A stretch of 64,000 nucleotides of DNA, taken from assembly GCF_000172795.2 (NCBI RefSeq), contig NZ_CP020947.1, positions 2,173,001-2,237,000 on the forward strand, written 5' to 3'. A model generated the notes under the pieces. The model had not been told where the DNA came from and did no database searches. It saw only the letters and a program-made list of their open reading frames with translations. Of this stretch, positions 44,130-53,487 are shown one piece after another (position 1 is the first letter of the stretch; every line of letters begins with the position of its first letter). Both the position numbers and the translations under genes were made by a program. The stretch is from Rhizobium sp. CIAT894. Its GTDB lineage: Bacteria; Pseudomonadota; Alphaproteobacteria; Rhizobiales; Rhizobiaceae.

Positions 44130-45164
44130 TTACAGGCCCGGCTGTTTGATGTCGGCGAGAATGCCGATGATCGTCTGCTTGCGGTCGAGATTATAGGCAT
44201 CGGAGATGGTCAGCCGCTCGGTGATCTCGGAATAGAGCCGCGCCAGCCGTTCCGCCGCGGTGATCCGCCCCTCTCCTGCCGCTGCGCGCGCCCGGTTCAT
44301 GATGTCGTCGCCGACATGGTTGACGAAGAAATCGAAGATCGTGTCGCTTTCCCGGCCCGAAAGCGCGTCGGCCAGCCGATGCATCGCCTTGCGGGCCGTC
44401 GGCCCTTCGGCGGCAAGCATCTCGTCATAGGCGGCGATGATCTCACCGCCGCCGTAGTTCAACAGTTTCAGCGCCTCGCCGACGCTGCCCTTGGCAGCGG
44501 AAAGCACCGCACCGCCCTCGCCCGACAGGCCGAGATGGGCAAGGGCCGCCACCAGCGCGTCGTCGGCAAGCGGCGCCAGTTTCAGCGGCAGGCAGCGCGA
44601 ACGGATGGTCGGCAGCAGCCGCCCGGGCGCATGCGACAGCACCAGAAACAGCGCCCGCTTCGGCGGTTCCTCGAGGATTTTCAGGATGGCGTTGGCCGCA
44701 TTGCGGTTCATGTCATCAGCAGGGTCGATGATGACGATCCGCCAGTTGCCGGTGCCTGACGTCTGCGAGAAGAACTTGCCGGCCCGGCGCACCTCGTCGA
44801 CTGTTATCGCCGATTTCACTTTGCCGGTCTTTTCGTCCACCGGCCGGGCGAGATGCAGCAGATTGTGCGAGGCGCCGGAGGCGATCTGCCGGCTGACTGA
44901 TGAGGCCGGATCCGGGTCGCCGATGGTTTCCGGCGCGGTGGCGGGATCGGGATGCGAGAGCACGTGATTGGCGAAGCGGAAGGCGAGCGTCGCCTTGCCG
45001 ATGCCTTCCGGCCCCTCGATCAGAATGGCGTGGTGACCCTTGCCGGAGCGGTAGGAGTGCGCAAGGAAGGCCTCCGCCTCCGCATGGCCGAACAGCCTGG
45101 TGTTTTCGCCCGGCCAGATGGCGCCCTCGAGCAGTCCGGGCCTCTCTTCACTCATAATGGGCAT
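44130..45164 (-). CDS. holB: DNA polymerase III delta' subunit
   Basis: A 344-residue clamp-loader subunit. AILIEGPEGIGKATLAFRFA is the P-loop, NAANAILKILEEPPKRALFL the sensor-helix region and RSRCLPLKL the SRC motif of delta'. It helps load the beta clamp. The ATG at 45164 overlaps the tmk stop (TGATG), a usual coupling; MSEERPG at 45155 is an alternative start. Confidence 0.92.
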   Translation of the reverse strand: MPIMSEERPGLLEGAIWPGENTRLFGHAEAEAFLAHSYRSGKGHHAILIEGPEGIGKATLAFRFANHVLSHPDPATAPETIGDPDPASSVSRQIASGASHNLLHLARPVDEKTGKVKSAITVDEVRRAGKFFSQTSGTGNWRIVIIDPADDMNRNAANAILKILEEPPKRALFLVLSHAPGRLLPTIRSRCLPLKLAPLADDALVAALAHLGLSGEGGAVLSAAKGSVGEALKLLNYGGGEIIAAYDEMLAAEGPTARKAMHRLADALSGRESDTIFDFFVNHVGDDIMNRARAAAGEGRITAAERLARLYSEITERLTISDAYNLDRKQTIIGILADIKQPGL

Positions 45165-45874
45165 CACTCATGATGGGCGGCTTCCGGCATTCGGGCACGG
45201 TCTGAAGGCGACAGCAGCTGTTTGACGATCGCCAGGATTTCAGCGGCAATCGCCTCCTCGCTCTGCATGGCATTGACCACGTGGCAGCGCTCGGGCTCGC
45301 GAGCGGCGATATCGAGAAAGGCCTCGCGCCGTTTCTCATGCGTTTCGAGCCGCTCCTTCTCGAAGCGATCGGGCGCATCGGCGGCAGCACGCTTCTGCGC
45401 CCGCTCCAGCCCGATCTTGGCGGGAATGTCGAGGATCACCGTGCAATCCGGCGTGACGCCATTGATGGCGACGCGCTGCAGAGTCTCGATGAAATCCGGA
45501 TCGAGACTTCCGGTGATGCCCTGGTAGACGCGCGAGGAATCCATGAAGCGGTCGCAAAGCACGATCTTGCCGGCGGTCAGCGCCGGCCGGATCACCTCTT
45601 CGACATGGTCGTTGCGCGCCGCAGCAAAGAGGATCGCTTCCATCCGCGTACCGTATGCTTCGGCAGCACCCGACAGCAGCACATGGCGCACGGCCTCCGC
45701 CCCCGGAGATCCGCCCGGTTCGCGCGTCATCAGCACGTCTTGGCCTTCGCCCTTCAGCGCTGCGGCGAGGCGGCGAATCTGCGTGGACTTGCCAGCGCCT
45801 TCCCCGCCTTCAAACGTAACGAACAATCCCGTACCGGATGACAATGCCAATTTCCCGCATTCCAGGCGCCGCAC
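45164..45874 (-). CDS. tmk: Thymidylate kinase
   Basis: A 236-residue enzyme phosphorylating dTMP to d[18 protein letters not shown] is the P-loop, [18 protein letters not shown] the DRX/lid-coupled region and [16 protein letters not shown] the Asp-Arg-Phe motif. The ATG at 45874 follows AGAGGTGG; downstream TTG codons near the conserved start are possible. It overlaps holB by one base. Confidence 0.94.
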   Translation of the reverse strand: MRRLECGKLALSSGTGLFVTFEGGEGAGKSTQIRRLAAALKGEGQDVLMTREPGGSPGAEAVRHVLLSGAAEAYGTRMEAILFAAARNDHVEEVIRPALTAGKIVLCDRFMDSSRVYQGITGSLDPDFIETLQRVAINGVTPDCTVILDIPAKIGLERAQKRAAADAPDRFEKERLETHEKRREAFLDIAAREPERCHVVNAMQSEEAIAAEILAIVKQLLSPSDRARMPEAAHHE

Positions 45875-45979
45875 ATGCGCCCCACCTCTTCTATCTATCC
45901 GAAGATGTCAGGGAGGAAAACCTTTCGCCGCGGCGACATATTCACCTTTCCCAGCAAAACGCATGGGAAGGCCTGCCGT

Positions 45980-47209
45980 TCAGCCGGGCGCGGACTTGTC
46001 CCAGAGCCAGGAGAAGAACAGCGATTCGCCGAGTTCGAGCATGGCGTCGACCGCCCGGCTGCTGAGCGAGCCCTCGCCGACCGCCTGCACGGTATAGAGC
46101 GGCACTTCCCTGAGCAGCCGCGACCCTGCGAAAATCCTCAGCGTGCCTGCCTGGGTATCCGCCTCTACCGGTGCCGTCAGCGGCCAGCGATAGACGATGC
46201 GCGCCGACAGCCGGTCGGGATTGCTGATCGGAATATAGACGCTGACCGGCGCCTTGGCGATCAGATCGACGGTACGCGCGGTGCCGCCATAGACGCTGGC
46301 TGCGCCGATCACTTCCTTTTCGGCAAAGATCTGCCGGCTCTCGAAGGCGGTCAGTCCCCATTCGAGCACGCGCTTGGCTTCCTCCGTCCGCTCCTTGTCG
46401 GAAGCAATGCCCGCCAGCGCCAGAAACAGCCGCCTGCCGTCGCGCTCAACCGACGCGACGATCGAATAGCCCTCGCCCTCGGTAAAACCGGTCGCCAGCC
46501 CGTCGGCGCCGAGATCGAGCCCGAGCAGCGGGTTGCGGTTGCGCTGGAAGATCTTGTTCCACTCGAAATCCGGCTGGGCGAAATAGGGATAGAGGTTGGG
46601 GTAGGACTGCTGCAGGGCCGTGGCCAGCGTCACCATCTCACGCGCCGTCACCTTGCTCTTTCCATCGGGCAGGCCGGTGGAATTGCCGAACTCGGCCTTC
46701 TCCATGCCGAGCTCGCGGGCCCGCCGCGTCATCGACTCGGCAAATTGCTGCTCGGTTCCGGCCATACCCTCGGCAAGGATGATGCAGCTGTCATTGGCGC
46801 CCTGGATGGCGACGCCCTTGATCAGGTCCTCGACGCGCACGCGCGATTTGAGGCTGGCAAACATCGTCGCCGCCCGCGACGGTGCGCCGCCGGTTCTCCA
46901 GGCATATTCGGAAACCGGATATTCGGTATCCAAGGTGATTTGGCCCTTCGTCACCGCCTCGAAGACGAGATCCATCGTCATCAGCTTGGCCAGCGAAGCC
47001 GGCGAAAAGCCCTGGTCCTCGTTCTTGGCGAGAAGCACCGTGCCGGTGGCGGCCTCGATCATATAAGCCTGCTCCGCCTTGGTGGCGAAACCGGCAGCAC
47101 CGCTATCGGCCGCAAGCGCCGCGGCGGTGAACGGCATTAGCCATGCCAGAGCAATTCCAGACAGGAAGCCGAACTGGTCTAAAAGGCGAAGCGCAGGCTT
47201 CAGCATCAA
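45980..47209 (-). CDS. D-alanyl-D-alanine carboxypeptidase-like protein with altered active-site motifs
   Basis: A 409-residue PBP5-type protein. A signal segment (ALAWLMPFTAAALA) is followed by SxxK as SPASLAKLMT. The SxN motif reads QGANDS (Ser replaced by Gly) and the KTG motif reads DGLATGFTEGEGYS (Lys replaced by Ala). The fold and C-terminal domain (SVYGGTARTVDLIAKAPVSV, then IPI) are kept and a C-terminal amphipathic helix is present (GESLFFSWLW). It belongs to the DacA/DacF family, but catalysis is doubtful. It lies upstream of tmk-holB. Confidence 0.9.
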   Translation of the reverse strand: MMLKPALRLLDQFGFLSGIALAWLMPFTAAALAADSGAAGFATKAEQAYMIEAATGTVLLAKNEDQGFSPASLAKLMTMDLVFEAVTKGQITLDTEYPVSEYAWRTGGAPSRAATMFASLKSRVRVEDLIKGVAIQGANDSCIILAEGMAGTEQQFAESMTRRARELGMEKAEFGNSTGLPDGKSKVTAREMVTLATALQQSYPNLYPYFAQPDFEWNKIFQRNRNPLLGLDLGADGLATGFTEGEGYSIVASVERDGRRLFLALAGIASDKERTEEAKRVLEWGLTAFESRQIFAEKEVIGAASVYGGTARTVDLIAKAPVSVYIPISNPDRLSARIVYRWPLTAPVEADTQAGTLRIFAGSRLLREVPLYTVQAVGEGSLSSRAVDAMLELGESLFFSWLWDKSAPG

Positions 47210-47280
47210 GAGCTTCCATCGATCGAGCGGCGTGTCGTCAGGAGGTTAGAGCGAGAGGAAATCCGATGCAATTGCCGTGC

Positions 47281-48384
47281 TCAGCGCGCAGCAAATTTGG
47301 TCTGATGACGCTTGGCCGAGGCAAGGATCGACTCCTGCGTCAGTCCGTCATTACGCACCATCACCGCATCGAAGGCGAGATTGACGGTCACCGTCTTCAC
47401 GTCCTCGTTCTGATAACCGAGCGCGAGGGAGCCCAGCGGCCGTTCATAGGGCATGGGGCCAATCTCCGGCAGCACGATCATCTGGTCGAAGGCCTGCTGG
47501 GTATTGTTGGCGGAGGGTGCTGATGGCGCCACCAGGACATGGGCGGGCGCTGCCAGGGCGGGTGCAGCGGCGGCGGCATTGTAGCGCGCGCTCGGCGTCG
47601 AGCCGGCATAGGAAGTCGCCGACATCGGCACCGGCACGTTGGCGGGCGTCTCGTAATCTTCCGAACTCTGCAGCTGGTCGCGGGTGATCTTGCGGCTGTT
47701 GGACGCGACCATCACGCCGGTTGCGATCTGGCCCTCCGGATTGACGCCCGGAATGCGGCTGCCCTTCGGCACATAGGAGGCCATCAGATAGGGCATGTCG
47801 TGGCCGTCCATCCGAGCGCGGCCGACATATTGCACGCGCACCTTGCCGGTGCCGCTGTGCTGCAGATCCAGCATATCGGCCGTCTTGTTGGACAGGTCGA
47901 TGATGCGGCCTTCATGATAGGGGCCGCGATCGTTGACGCGCACGATGACGGAGGAGCCGCTTTCGAGGTTGGTGACGCGCGCATAGCTCGGCAGCGGGAA
48001 GGTCGGATGGGCGGCAGACAGATGCATCTGGTCGTAGACTTCGCCGTTCGCCGTCAGGCGGCCATGAAAAGCCGAGCCATACCAGGAAGCGACGCCGACC
48101 TTGTTATAGGAAAAGTCTTCCTTCGGGTAATACCACTTGCCCTTCACTTCGTAGGGGTTGCCGACCATGTAGCGGCCGCCGCCCTTGGGGATATTGTTGC
48201 CGGTGGCGACACGCGGGCTCGCCTTCACGCCATATTCGGATTCGGAGAAATATTCTTTGCCGTGGGCTTTCTTCTTCGGCACCGCCTGCGTCGTGCCGCA
48301 CGACGCAACCGTCGCACACATCGCCGAGATCGCCAGCCACCGTGCTGTCGTTGCGAAAGACGCCGCCCCGTATCCCAATTTCAT
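47281..48384 (-). CDS. rlpA: RlpA-type septal lytic transglycosylase, lipoprotein
   Basis: A 367-residue outer-membrane lipoprotein. The signal ends in the lipobox MCATVASC. The double-psi beta-barrel has VGVASWYGSAFHGRLTANGE, then YARVTNLESGSSVIVRVNDR and GPYHEGRIIDLSNKTADM, including the catalytic Asp/His region. RlpA cuts glycan strands lacking stem peptides at the septum. The C-terminal third is low complexity and has no clear SPOR domain. The ATG at 48384 matches the signal start. It is upstream of the carboxypeptidase gene. Confidence 0.9.
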   Translation of the reverse strand: MKLGYGAASFATTARWLAISAMCATVASCGTTQAVPKKKAHGKEYFSESEYGVKASPRVATGNNIPKGGGRYMVGNPYEVKGKWYYPKEDFSYNKVGVASWYGSAFHGRLTANGEVYDQMHLSAAHPTFPLPSYARVTNLESGSSVIVRVNDRGPYHEGRIIDLSNKTADMLDLQHSGTGKVRVQYVGRARMDGHDMPYLMASYVPKGSRIPGVNPEGQIATGVMVASNSRKITRDQLQSSEDYETPANVPVPMSATSYAGSTPSARYNAAAAAPALAAPAHVLVAPSAPSANNTQQAFDQMIVLPEIGPMPYERPLGSLALGYQNEDVKTVTVNLAFDAVMVRNDGLTQESILASAKRHQTKFAAR

Positions 48385-49012
48385 ATGCCCCACGCCGCTC
48401 AAGGATCGTTATGGTTAAGGAACTTTGCCCCATCCTGGGCCAATACGCCTTATCCCCGCCCGCCTAACGAGACTTTAATCTTGTTAAGTTCGTGGCAAAT
48501 TTACGAGGGATTTCGCTGCGATAGCGACAATTCTAATGATTATGGTTTATAAATTGCTAACGCGGGACTTCCCGCCCTGCCCTTGCACCGCTGCAAGGGA
48601 GCCTGAAATCGTCGTGCCAAAGCGGAGCATATGGTAAACGCCAGGGCGCTTTCGACGCCGGAAAAGCTCCGAATTGAGACAGATCGGAACATGCCTTGCG
48701 AGCGGTGGCGTCCTTCTTGCCCACCCCGCTGAAGTCAAGCTATCACCCGTTGAGCAATTCTATTTCGACCGCCCCGCTTCACGCGCAGAAACGGAATCCC
48801 GAAATGACGAAAATTACAGCTGCGAAGCCGGCGAGCTGCGATCCTGGGAACAAGGTCGTATCAGGTTGCAAAAAAATTCAAATAGCATGCTAATTTTCAC
48901 GATGCATTGATCCGTCTTCTGTCGCGGGCAGGTCCATAGCCTTTCCCGGAACGTTTCGCTTCGACATCTGTTGAGTCGCAAATAAGCGACGGGTGAGGTG
49001 CTGAGGCAAGCC
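48385..49012. other. 628-nt gap between rlpA and a small membrane gene
   Basis: No convincing gene. The open frames here are arginine-rich with no ribosome sites. An AT-rich stretch at about 48480-48560 is the likely rlpA promoter zone. An EcfG-like promoter lies at 48948-48972 (separate entry). Confidence 0.5.
48948..48972 (+). promoter_or_regulatory. EcfG-type promoter of the 45-residue membrane gene
   Basis: GGAAC at 48948-48952, 17 nt, then GTT at 48970-48972, 40 nt before the ATG at 49013. This matches the EcfG pattern. Confidence 0.55.
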
Positions 49013-49150
49013 ATGAGGATGTTGATGGTAATCGTCATCGGGGTGATGGTAGCGTCTATCCTCGGTATTCTGATCATCAAACCATTTGATCGAGGCGGCG
49101 GGAAGAACGACACGCCCCCAGCTGTTATCCAGCAGCCGGAGCCGAAGTGA
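49013..49150 (+). CDS. Small single-span membrane protein, 45 residues
   Basis: MRMLMVIVIGVMVASILGIL opens with one membrane helix, followed by a short polar tail (IKPFDRGGGKNDTPPAVIQQ). GAGG lies about eight bases before the ATG and an EcfG-like promoter lies further upstream. It may be a stress-induced membrane peptide; no family is recognised. Confidence 0.6.
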   Translation: MRMLMVIVIGVMVASILGILIIKPFDRGGGKNDTPPAVIQQPEPK

Positions 49151-49319
49151 GGCCGTCTCAGATCTCCTTGCCTGTCATGGGAAACGCTGCAGAACAAGTT
49201 GACGCTGCGATCAAAGCTGCTAAAAAGCCAGCGGTCGAATGATTGGGTAGGAAATCGGGAATAAATGCCGATTTTCGAAAATCAACCATGTGTTGATTGT
49301 TAAACCTTTTCAGATAGAT

Positions 49320-49409
49320 GGAAGAGTGTCCGAGTGGTTTAAGGAACCGGTCTTGAAAACCGGCGTGCGGGAAACCGTACCGTGGGTTCGAATCCCACCT
49401 CTTCCGCCA
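49320..49409 (+). tRNA. tRNA-Ser (TGA)
   Basis: Ninety nt including CCA. Acceptor stem GGAAGAG pairs with CTCTTCC. The anticodon stem-loop is CCGGT-CTTGAAA-ACCGG with anticodon TGA, reading UCA and related codons. A long variable arm (GCGTGCGGGAAACCGTACC) marks it as serine, and GTTCGAATC is the T-loop. Confidence 0.97.
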
Positions 49410-49562
49410 TGCTGCCTTGATTGCGTGCGGAATTCGCTCGCCACACAACTGTCGCGTATATTGGCGGCAATCGCATTCCCGGTGTCGGGTCTTGGTGCCG
49501 CCGGACTAAAAGCTTTTGCCATGCAACAATCGTGATCGGGATCGAAAGCGCGTCGCGCCCGA

Positions 49563-49652
49563 TCACGACAGCGTCGAATATATCAGGATGCCGACAGAAC
49601 CCCAGAAGAGCACCGGCGTAACTATCATTCCCACAACGAAAATCTTCGTCAC
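49563..49652 (-). CDS. Very small membrane peptide, 29 residues
   Basis: GTG start at 49652 gives VTKIFVVGMIVTPVLFWGSV, then GILIYSTLS: one membrane helix from end to end. CGGAG lies about ten bases upstream. Length and hydrophobicity resemble other small rhizobial membrane peptides, but coding is not proven. Confidence 0.4.
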   Translation of the reverse strand: MTKIFVVGMIVTPVLFWGSVGILIYSTLS

Positions 49653-49776
49653 CGCAAAACTCCGCAACTCGACTCATGCCGCGAAACCTATTGCAATGAG
49701 GTGAGTTTGCTATGGGCATAAAGTCCGGGATAGATCGGACCTTGGTCTCAGTTTCGGTTGCCGGAGACCATCGCGA

Positions 49777-50953
49777 TCAGCCTGGATTCAAGCCCACCGG
49801 CGCGACACGGCATGAGAGCCCAAACGAAGCGTTCAGTCGCTCGATGAAGCGCCCCTTCTGAGCGTGACGTTCGCGGATCGAATGCAGGCGGCGAGTAAAA
49901 TCGGCGGTATCGCCGTTTTCGTCGGCGATCGTTTTCATGTCGATGAGGAGGCCGGTGGCGGCGTTGTAGCCGGAGGCATTGCGGCGTTCGATCTCGGTCT
50001 CGATTTCGCGCCAGACATGATTGCCCCGCTCGATGATCGCGTTCAGCCGCGCACGGCGAGCACGGGCCTCTTCCGCCTCTTTGCGTTTTCGTTCCGCCGC
50101 CAGCCGTTCGTCTTCCCTGCGCTTGCGCATGTCGCGGATCGCGCCGGCACGCGCTTGCAACTCGGCGACCGTTGGCGCTGGGTTGGCTGCGGAAATCGTG
50201 GCCGCGGAGAGGTTGCGGACGCGTTGCCGCAACTCGCTTGCCATATGCTGATCGCCCTCGATCAGACGGGTAAGAAGCGTCGTCTTCTCGCTGTCGGGCA
50301 AGGCGGCTGCGAAACGTCGCACGGCATCCGATGCCATAGAGGGGTCCGATGCCGCCTCGGCCGGGCGTTCGGCGGCCGCGACAACCAGGTCGGCATCGAG
50401 ACAGAAGAACCGCGCAGGCTTCAAGTGCATCGTTCATCGGGCCGATCCCGGGCAAGGGCGACACCTCCCCCGGTCCGAACGCCCCGGCCTCGACGGCCAT
50501 CAGCCACAGCAGATAAAAGATCCTGAGATCGCCGCCGAGCACATCGGCGCGCAGTGGCGTCAGAGACTCGAGCCAGCCCGATCCGTCTTCATCGTTATCG
50601 TATTCGGGTTCTTGCTCGCAGATTATATCGAGGATCAGATTTTCGCCTGAACTCGTCAGTCCGGCGCAATCGACCTCGCCGATAAATCCCTCGAGGCGTT
50701 GCCGATCGATCAGCCGCTCCGGGAAACGGATCATCAGCCGCCGCGTTCCCCAGTTCGCGAGATAGAGGTGCATATCGAACCAGCGTTCCATGAGTTCGGC
50801 CGGGTCACCCTTGAAGTCGCCCCACTCGTAGGAATTGGTGAAGCTTGTGGAGGTGATCCGCGCCCGCGTCGATAAACTCCGAAGAGCTTGGCGATCTGCG
50901 TCACCGAGGGGGCGGTCGATCGCTTGGAACTCGTAATATTGATATTCGCTCAT
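49777..50953 (-). pseudogene. Hypothetical protein gene split by a frameshift
   Basis: The first part (from ATG 50953, MSEYQYYEFQAIDRPLGDAD to GIGPMNDALEA) and the second part (ARFFCLDADLVVAAAERPAE to the stop at 49777) are in different frames. Removing one base, the A at 50417 on the plus strand, makes one continuous ~391-residue protein (ALEA-ARFFC). The C-terminal half is a basic coiled coil (MRKRREDERLAAERKRKEAE). I do not recognise the family. It is either a 1-nt insertion or a sequence error. Confidence 0.8.
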
Positions 50954-51154
50954 GGCCGTGGTGCTTGAGATTGCATCGGGGACGAAGTGCCGGTCTGCGA
51001 CCCCGTCTTGATCCGACGGGATGCAGCACGCCGGCAGTTTCGAGGATTCGCAGCGCCTCGGCAAGCGTCGTCCCATGCCGTCGATACGGGGCGTAATGGT
51101 TGACTATGCCGTGTCCCCATGATTTTCCGTCCGGGATCATCAAATGAGGACATC

Positions 51155-51379
51155 ATGGCCGACGACATCATCGTAAAAGACAGCAACGGAAGCCAGCTTC
51201 ACGACGGCGATTCCGTAACCCTGATCAAGGACCTCAAGGTCAAGGGGACTTCGGAGACGCTGAAGCGTGGAACGCTGGTGAAGGGCATTCGCCTGACCGA
51301 CAATCCCGGTGAGATCGAGTGCAATACCAAGCAGGTCAAAGGCCTGGTGCTGAAAACCGAGTTTTTGAAGAAGGCGTAA
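51155..51379 (+). CDS. PhnA-domain protein
   Basis: A 74-residue single-domain protein: IIVKDSNGSQLHDGDSVTLI, KDLKVKGTSETLKRGTLVKG, IRLTDNPGEIECNTKQVKGL, VLKTEFLKKA. This is the C-terminal SH3-like domain of PhnA/YjdM without its zinc ribbon. Despite the name, a role in phosphonate use is unproven. The ATG at 51155 is chosen because the domain begins here. It is divergent from the frameshifted gene. Confidence 0.85.
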   Translation: MADDIIVKDSNGSQLHDGDSVTLIKDLKVKGTSETLKRGTLVKGIRLTDNPGEIECNTKQVKGLVLKTEFLKKA

Positions 51380-51393
51380 GGCCGCATCGCCCG

Positions 51394-52212
51394 TCAATCG
51401 CCCTCCTGCGGCATCTCCTCGGTGATTACCTCGAAGCGGGCGAGCGTTGCCGGGCCGAAAGCCGTCGACATTGCCACATCGGTGGCGTCGCGGCCGGTTG
51501 CCATCAATATTCTGCCGATGCGCGGCGTGTTGTGGCGGGCATCGACCGTATGCCAATGGCCGCCGAGAAAGACCTCGAACCAGGCGCTGAAATCCATCGG
51601 ATTGGGATCGATCGGAACGCCGATATCGCCGAGATAACCGGTGCAATATCGCGCCGGGATATTCATGCATCGGCAAAGCGCGATGGCGAGATGGGCAAAG
51701 TCGCGGCAGACGCCTGCCTTGTCGATGAAGCCGCCATGCGCGGTCCGCAGCAGGTCGGCCTTCAGGTAGTCGAAGGTGATGTGGTCATGGACGAAATCGC
51801 AGATCGCCTGGACGCGCGCCCAGCCGAGCGGCGTCGACGAGAAGGTTGCCCAGGCGAAATCGGCAAGCCTGTCGGTGTCGCAATATCGGCTGCCGAGCAT
51901 GAAGACGAGCACCTCGTCCGGCAGGTCGTTGATCGCGTGCTGGACGGCATCTTCGGGAACGATGTCGGGTTGGCCGCTGTCGTAGATCTCGAACTCCGTG
52001 GAGATCGTCGTTACTCCCGCCGGGGCGACGATCCGGCTGCAGGCATTGCCGAAACCATCGGTATATTCCCAGGCCTCGATCGCCCGGTCGAAGGTCAGGA
52101 CCTGCTCGCTGAGAAGATCCGCGCGGCGGGAAGGATGGATGTTGAGAACGAGCAGCATCGGTGTCGGCTGTATGCATTCATAGCCCAGATGAAACCCGGC
52201 GCGTATCTTCAT
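51394..52212 (-). CDS. Transglutaminase-like cysteine protease family protein
   Basis: A 272-residue protein. A beta-rich N-terminal domain (PTPMLLVLNIHPSRRADLLS) precedes the transglutaminase core: the Cys in KAGVCRDFAHLAIALCRCM, then FSAWFEVFLGGHWHTVDARH. In the sibling protein (52316-53188) the second motif reads STHAWCQIYL; here the His is Ser, so catalysis may differ, though this may be normal in its subfamily. It has no signal peptide. The sibling gene lies immediately upstream on the same strand. Confidence 0.85.
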   Translation of the reverse strand: MKIRAGFHLGYECIQPTPMLLVLNIHPSRRADLLSEQVLTFDRAIEAWEYTDGFGNACSRIVAPAGVTTISTEFEIYDSGQPDIVPEDAVQHAINDLPDEVLVFMLGSRYCDTDRLADFAWATFSSTPLGWARVQAICDFVHDHITFDYLKADLLRTAHGGFIDKAGVCRDFAHLAIALCRCMNIPARYCTGYLGDIGVPIDPNPMDFSAWFEVFLGGHWHTVDARHNTPRIGRILMATGRDATDVAMSTAFGPATLARFEVITEEMPQEGD

Positions 52213-52315
52213 GATGGCGTCCTCGCGTCCCGCATAGCTGCGTGACTATGCAACGTCAATCGCACGACCCGGTTCCCGCGGCTGCCGCCGCGTCCAAGCT
52301 CCGAAAAATCCAGGC

Positions 52316-53188
52316 TCACCTGGTGGTGACGTTAACCTGCACTGTCATGCTGTCGAAATCCGTACCATGCCCGTCATAGCTGCCGCTCAGCGGCACGGCC
52401 TGGCGCGGATCGCGGGCGACGGCGACACGGATGAGATCGCGGTTGCCGACGATCCCGTTGGTCGGATCGAACTCCGCCCAGCCGGCGCCGGGAAGATAAA
52501 TCTGGCACCATGCATGGGTGGAGCCGCCGCCGAGCACGGTCGAGCCGTCTCGATCGGGAACATAGACATAGCCCGTGACAAAGCGCGCCGCGAGGCCGAG
52601 CACGCGTGCCGCCTCCATCATCAGAAGCGCGAAATCCCGGCAGGTGCCGGAGCGAAGCTGCAAGGTCTGCAGCGGCGTCTGCGTTCCGTGCTCCATCCGG
52701 CGCCGATAGACGAAGCTTTCCCGAATGGCGTAACACAGCGTCATCAGCAGATGCCCGGTCTCCGTCGGACGTCCCTGGCGCAGGAACTGCCGCGCCCAGC
52801 GTCCGACCTCGTCGTTGGGGTCGGGATAATGGCGCTGCATCGCCGGCGTCAGATCGGCAATCTCGTCCTTGTCGTAGGAGAAGGGATAGGTCAGGGCCTG
52901 GTCGTCCACCTTGAGATCCAGGGCAACCTGCGGCGTATGGTCGAGCGTGATCCAGGTTTCGAAACGAAGCTCGGATGCCGGCCGCGAAATATCGATGAGC
53001 GCCACGCAATTGCCGAAAACATCGTGGATCCAGCGCACATGACTTTCCTCGGGATAGGTCGTCAACGACGCTTCGATCAGCCGCTGGTCGAAACTGTCGC
53101 GCGGCCGGAACATCAGCCGATGCTCACCGAAATCGACCTCCCTGACGTAGCGATAGGACGTGATGTGGCGGACGGAGAAAATTGTCAT
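52316..53188 (-). CDS. Transglutaminase-like cysteine protease family protein
   Basis: A 290-residue protein with the full triad: Cys in SGTCRDFALLMMEAARVLGL, His in STHAWCQIYLPGAGW and Asp in FDPTNG. The N-terminal domain (SVRHITSYRYVREVDFGEHR) is the usual Tgase-associated one. The ATG at 53188 is taken from conservation; a frame from 53281 adds an unrelated leader. Such pairs often sit beside ATP-grasp and alpha-E genes, which are absent here. Confidence 0.88.
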   Translation of the reverse strand: MTIFSVRHITSYRYVREVDFGEHRLMFRPRDSFDQRLIEASLTTYPEESHVRWIHDVFGNCVALIDISRPASELRFETWITLDHTPQVALDLKVDDQALTYPFSYDKDEIADLTPAMQRHYPDPNDEVGRWARQFLRQGRPTETGHLLMTLCYAIRESFVYRRRMEHGTQTPLQTLQLRSGTCRDFALLMMEAARVLGLAARFVTGYVYVPDRDGSTVLGGGSTHAWCQIYLPGAGWAEFDPTNGIVGNRDLIRVAVARDPRQAVPLSGSYDGHGTDFDSMTVQVNVTTR

Positions 53189-53370
53189 CGGCCGCCGTCC
53201 GATAATCTGTTCACCGTGCTTCTCCAAGGCGGCGGCGCCGCCTCTCCTCTGCGAAAGCGCCCTGCCCGCTTCCCCGCTCATCCCGATTTCTTGTCATATA
53301 AGCACATCCGAAAGATTGCTATTGTACATCGACCGATCGACGGCAGAGCCGTCCAACCTAAGAGGATAAC

Positions 53371-53487
53371 ATGCATATCATCTGGGACGTTCTGACACTT
53401 CTGCTGACAATCGGCTCGCTCTATGGCGGTCGCGAATACCGGATTATTCGCGCCCGTGCCCGCGCTCAGAACTGGGGCAATTTCTGA
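53371..53487 (+). CDS. Small membrane-anchored protein, 38 residues
   Basis: MHIIWDVLTLLLTIGSLYGG, then a basic tail (REYRIIRARARAQNWGNF). AGAGGATAAC precedes the ATG. The single hydrophobic helix with a basic C-terminus suggests a membrane peptide. No family is recognised. It is divergent from the transglutaminase gene. Confidence 0.6.
   Translation: MHIIWDVLTLLLTIGSLYGGREYRIIRARARAQNWGNF

Noticed and set aside
48674..48910. 78-codon plus-strand frame between rlpA and the tRNA
   Set aside because: No ribosome site and no protein-like pattern; overlaps AT-rich noncoding sequence.
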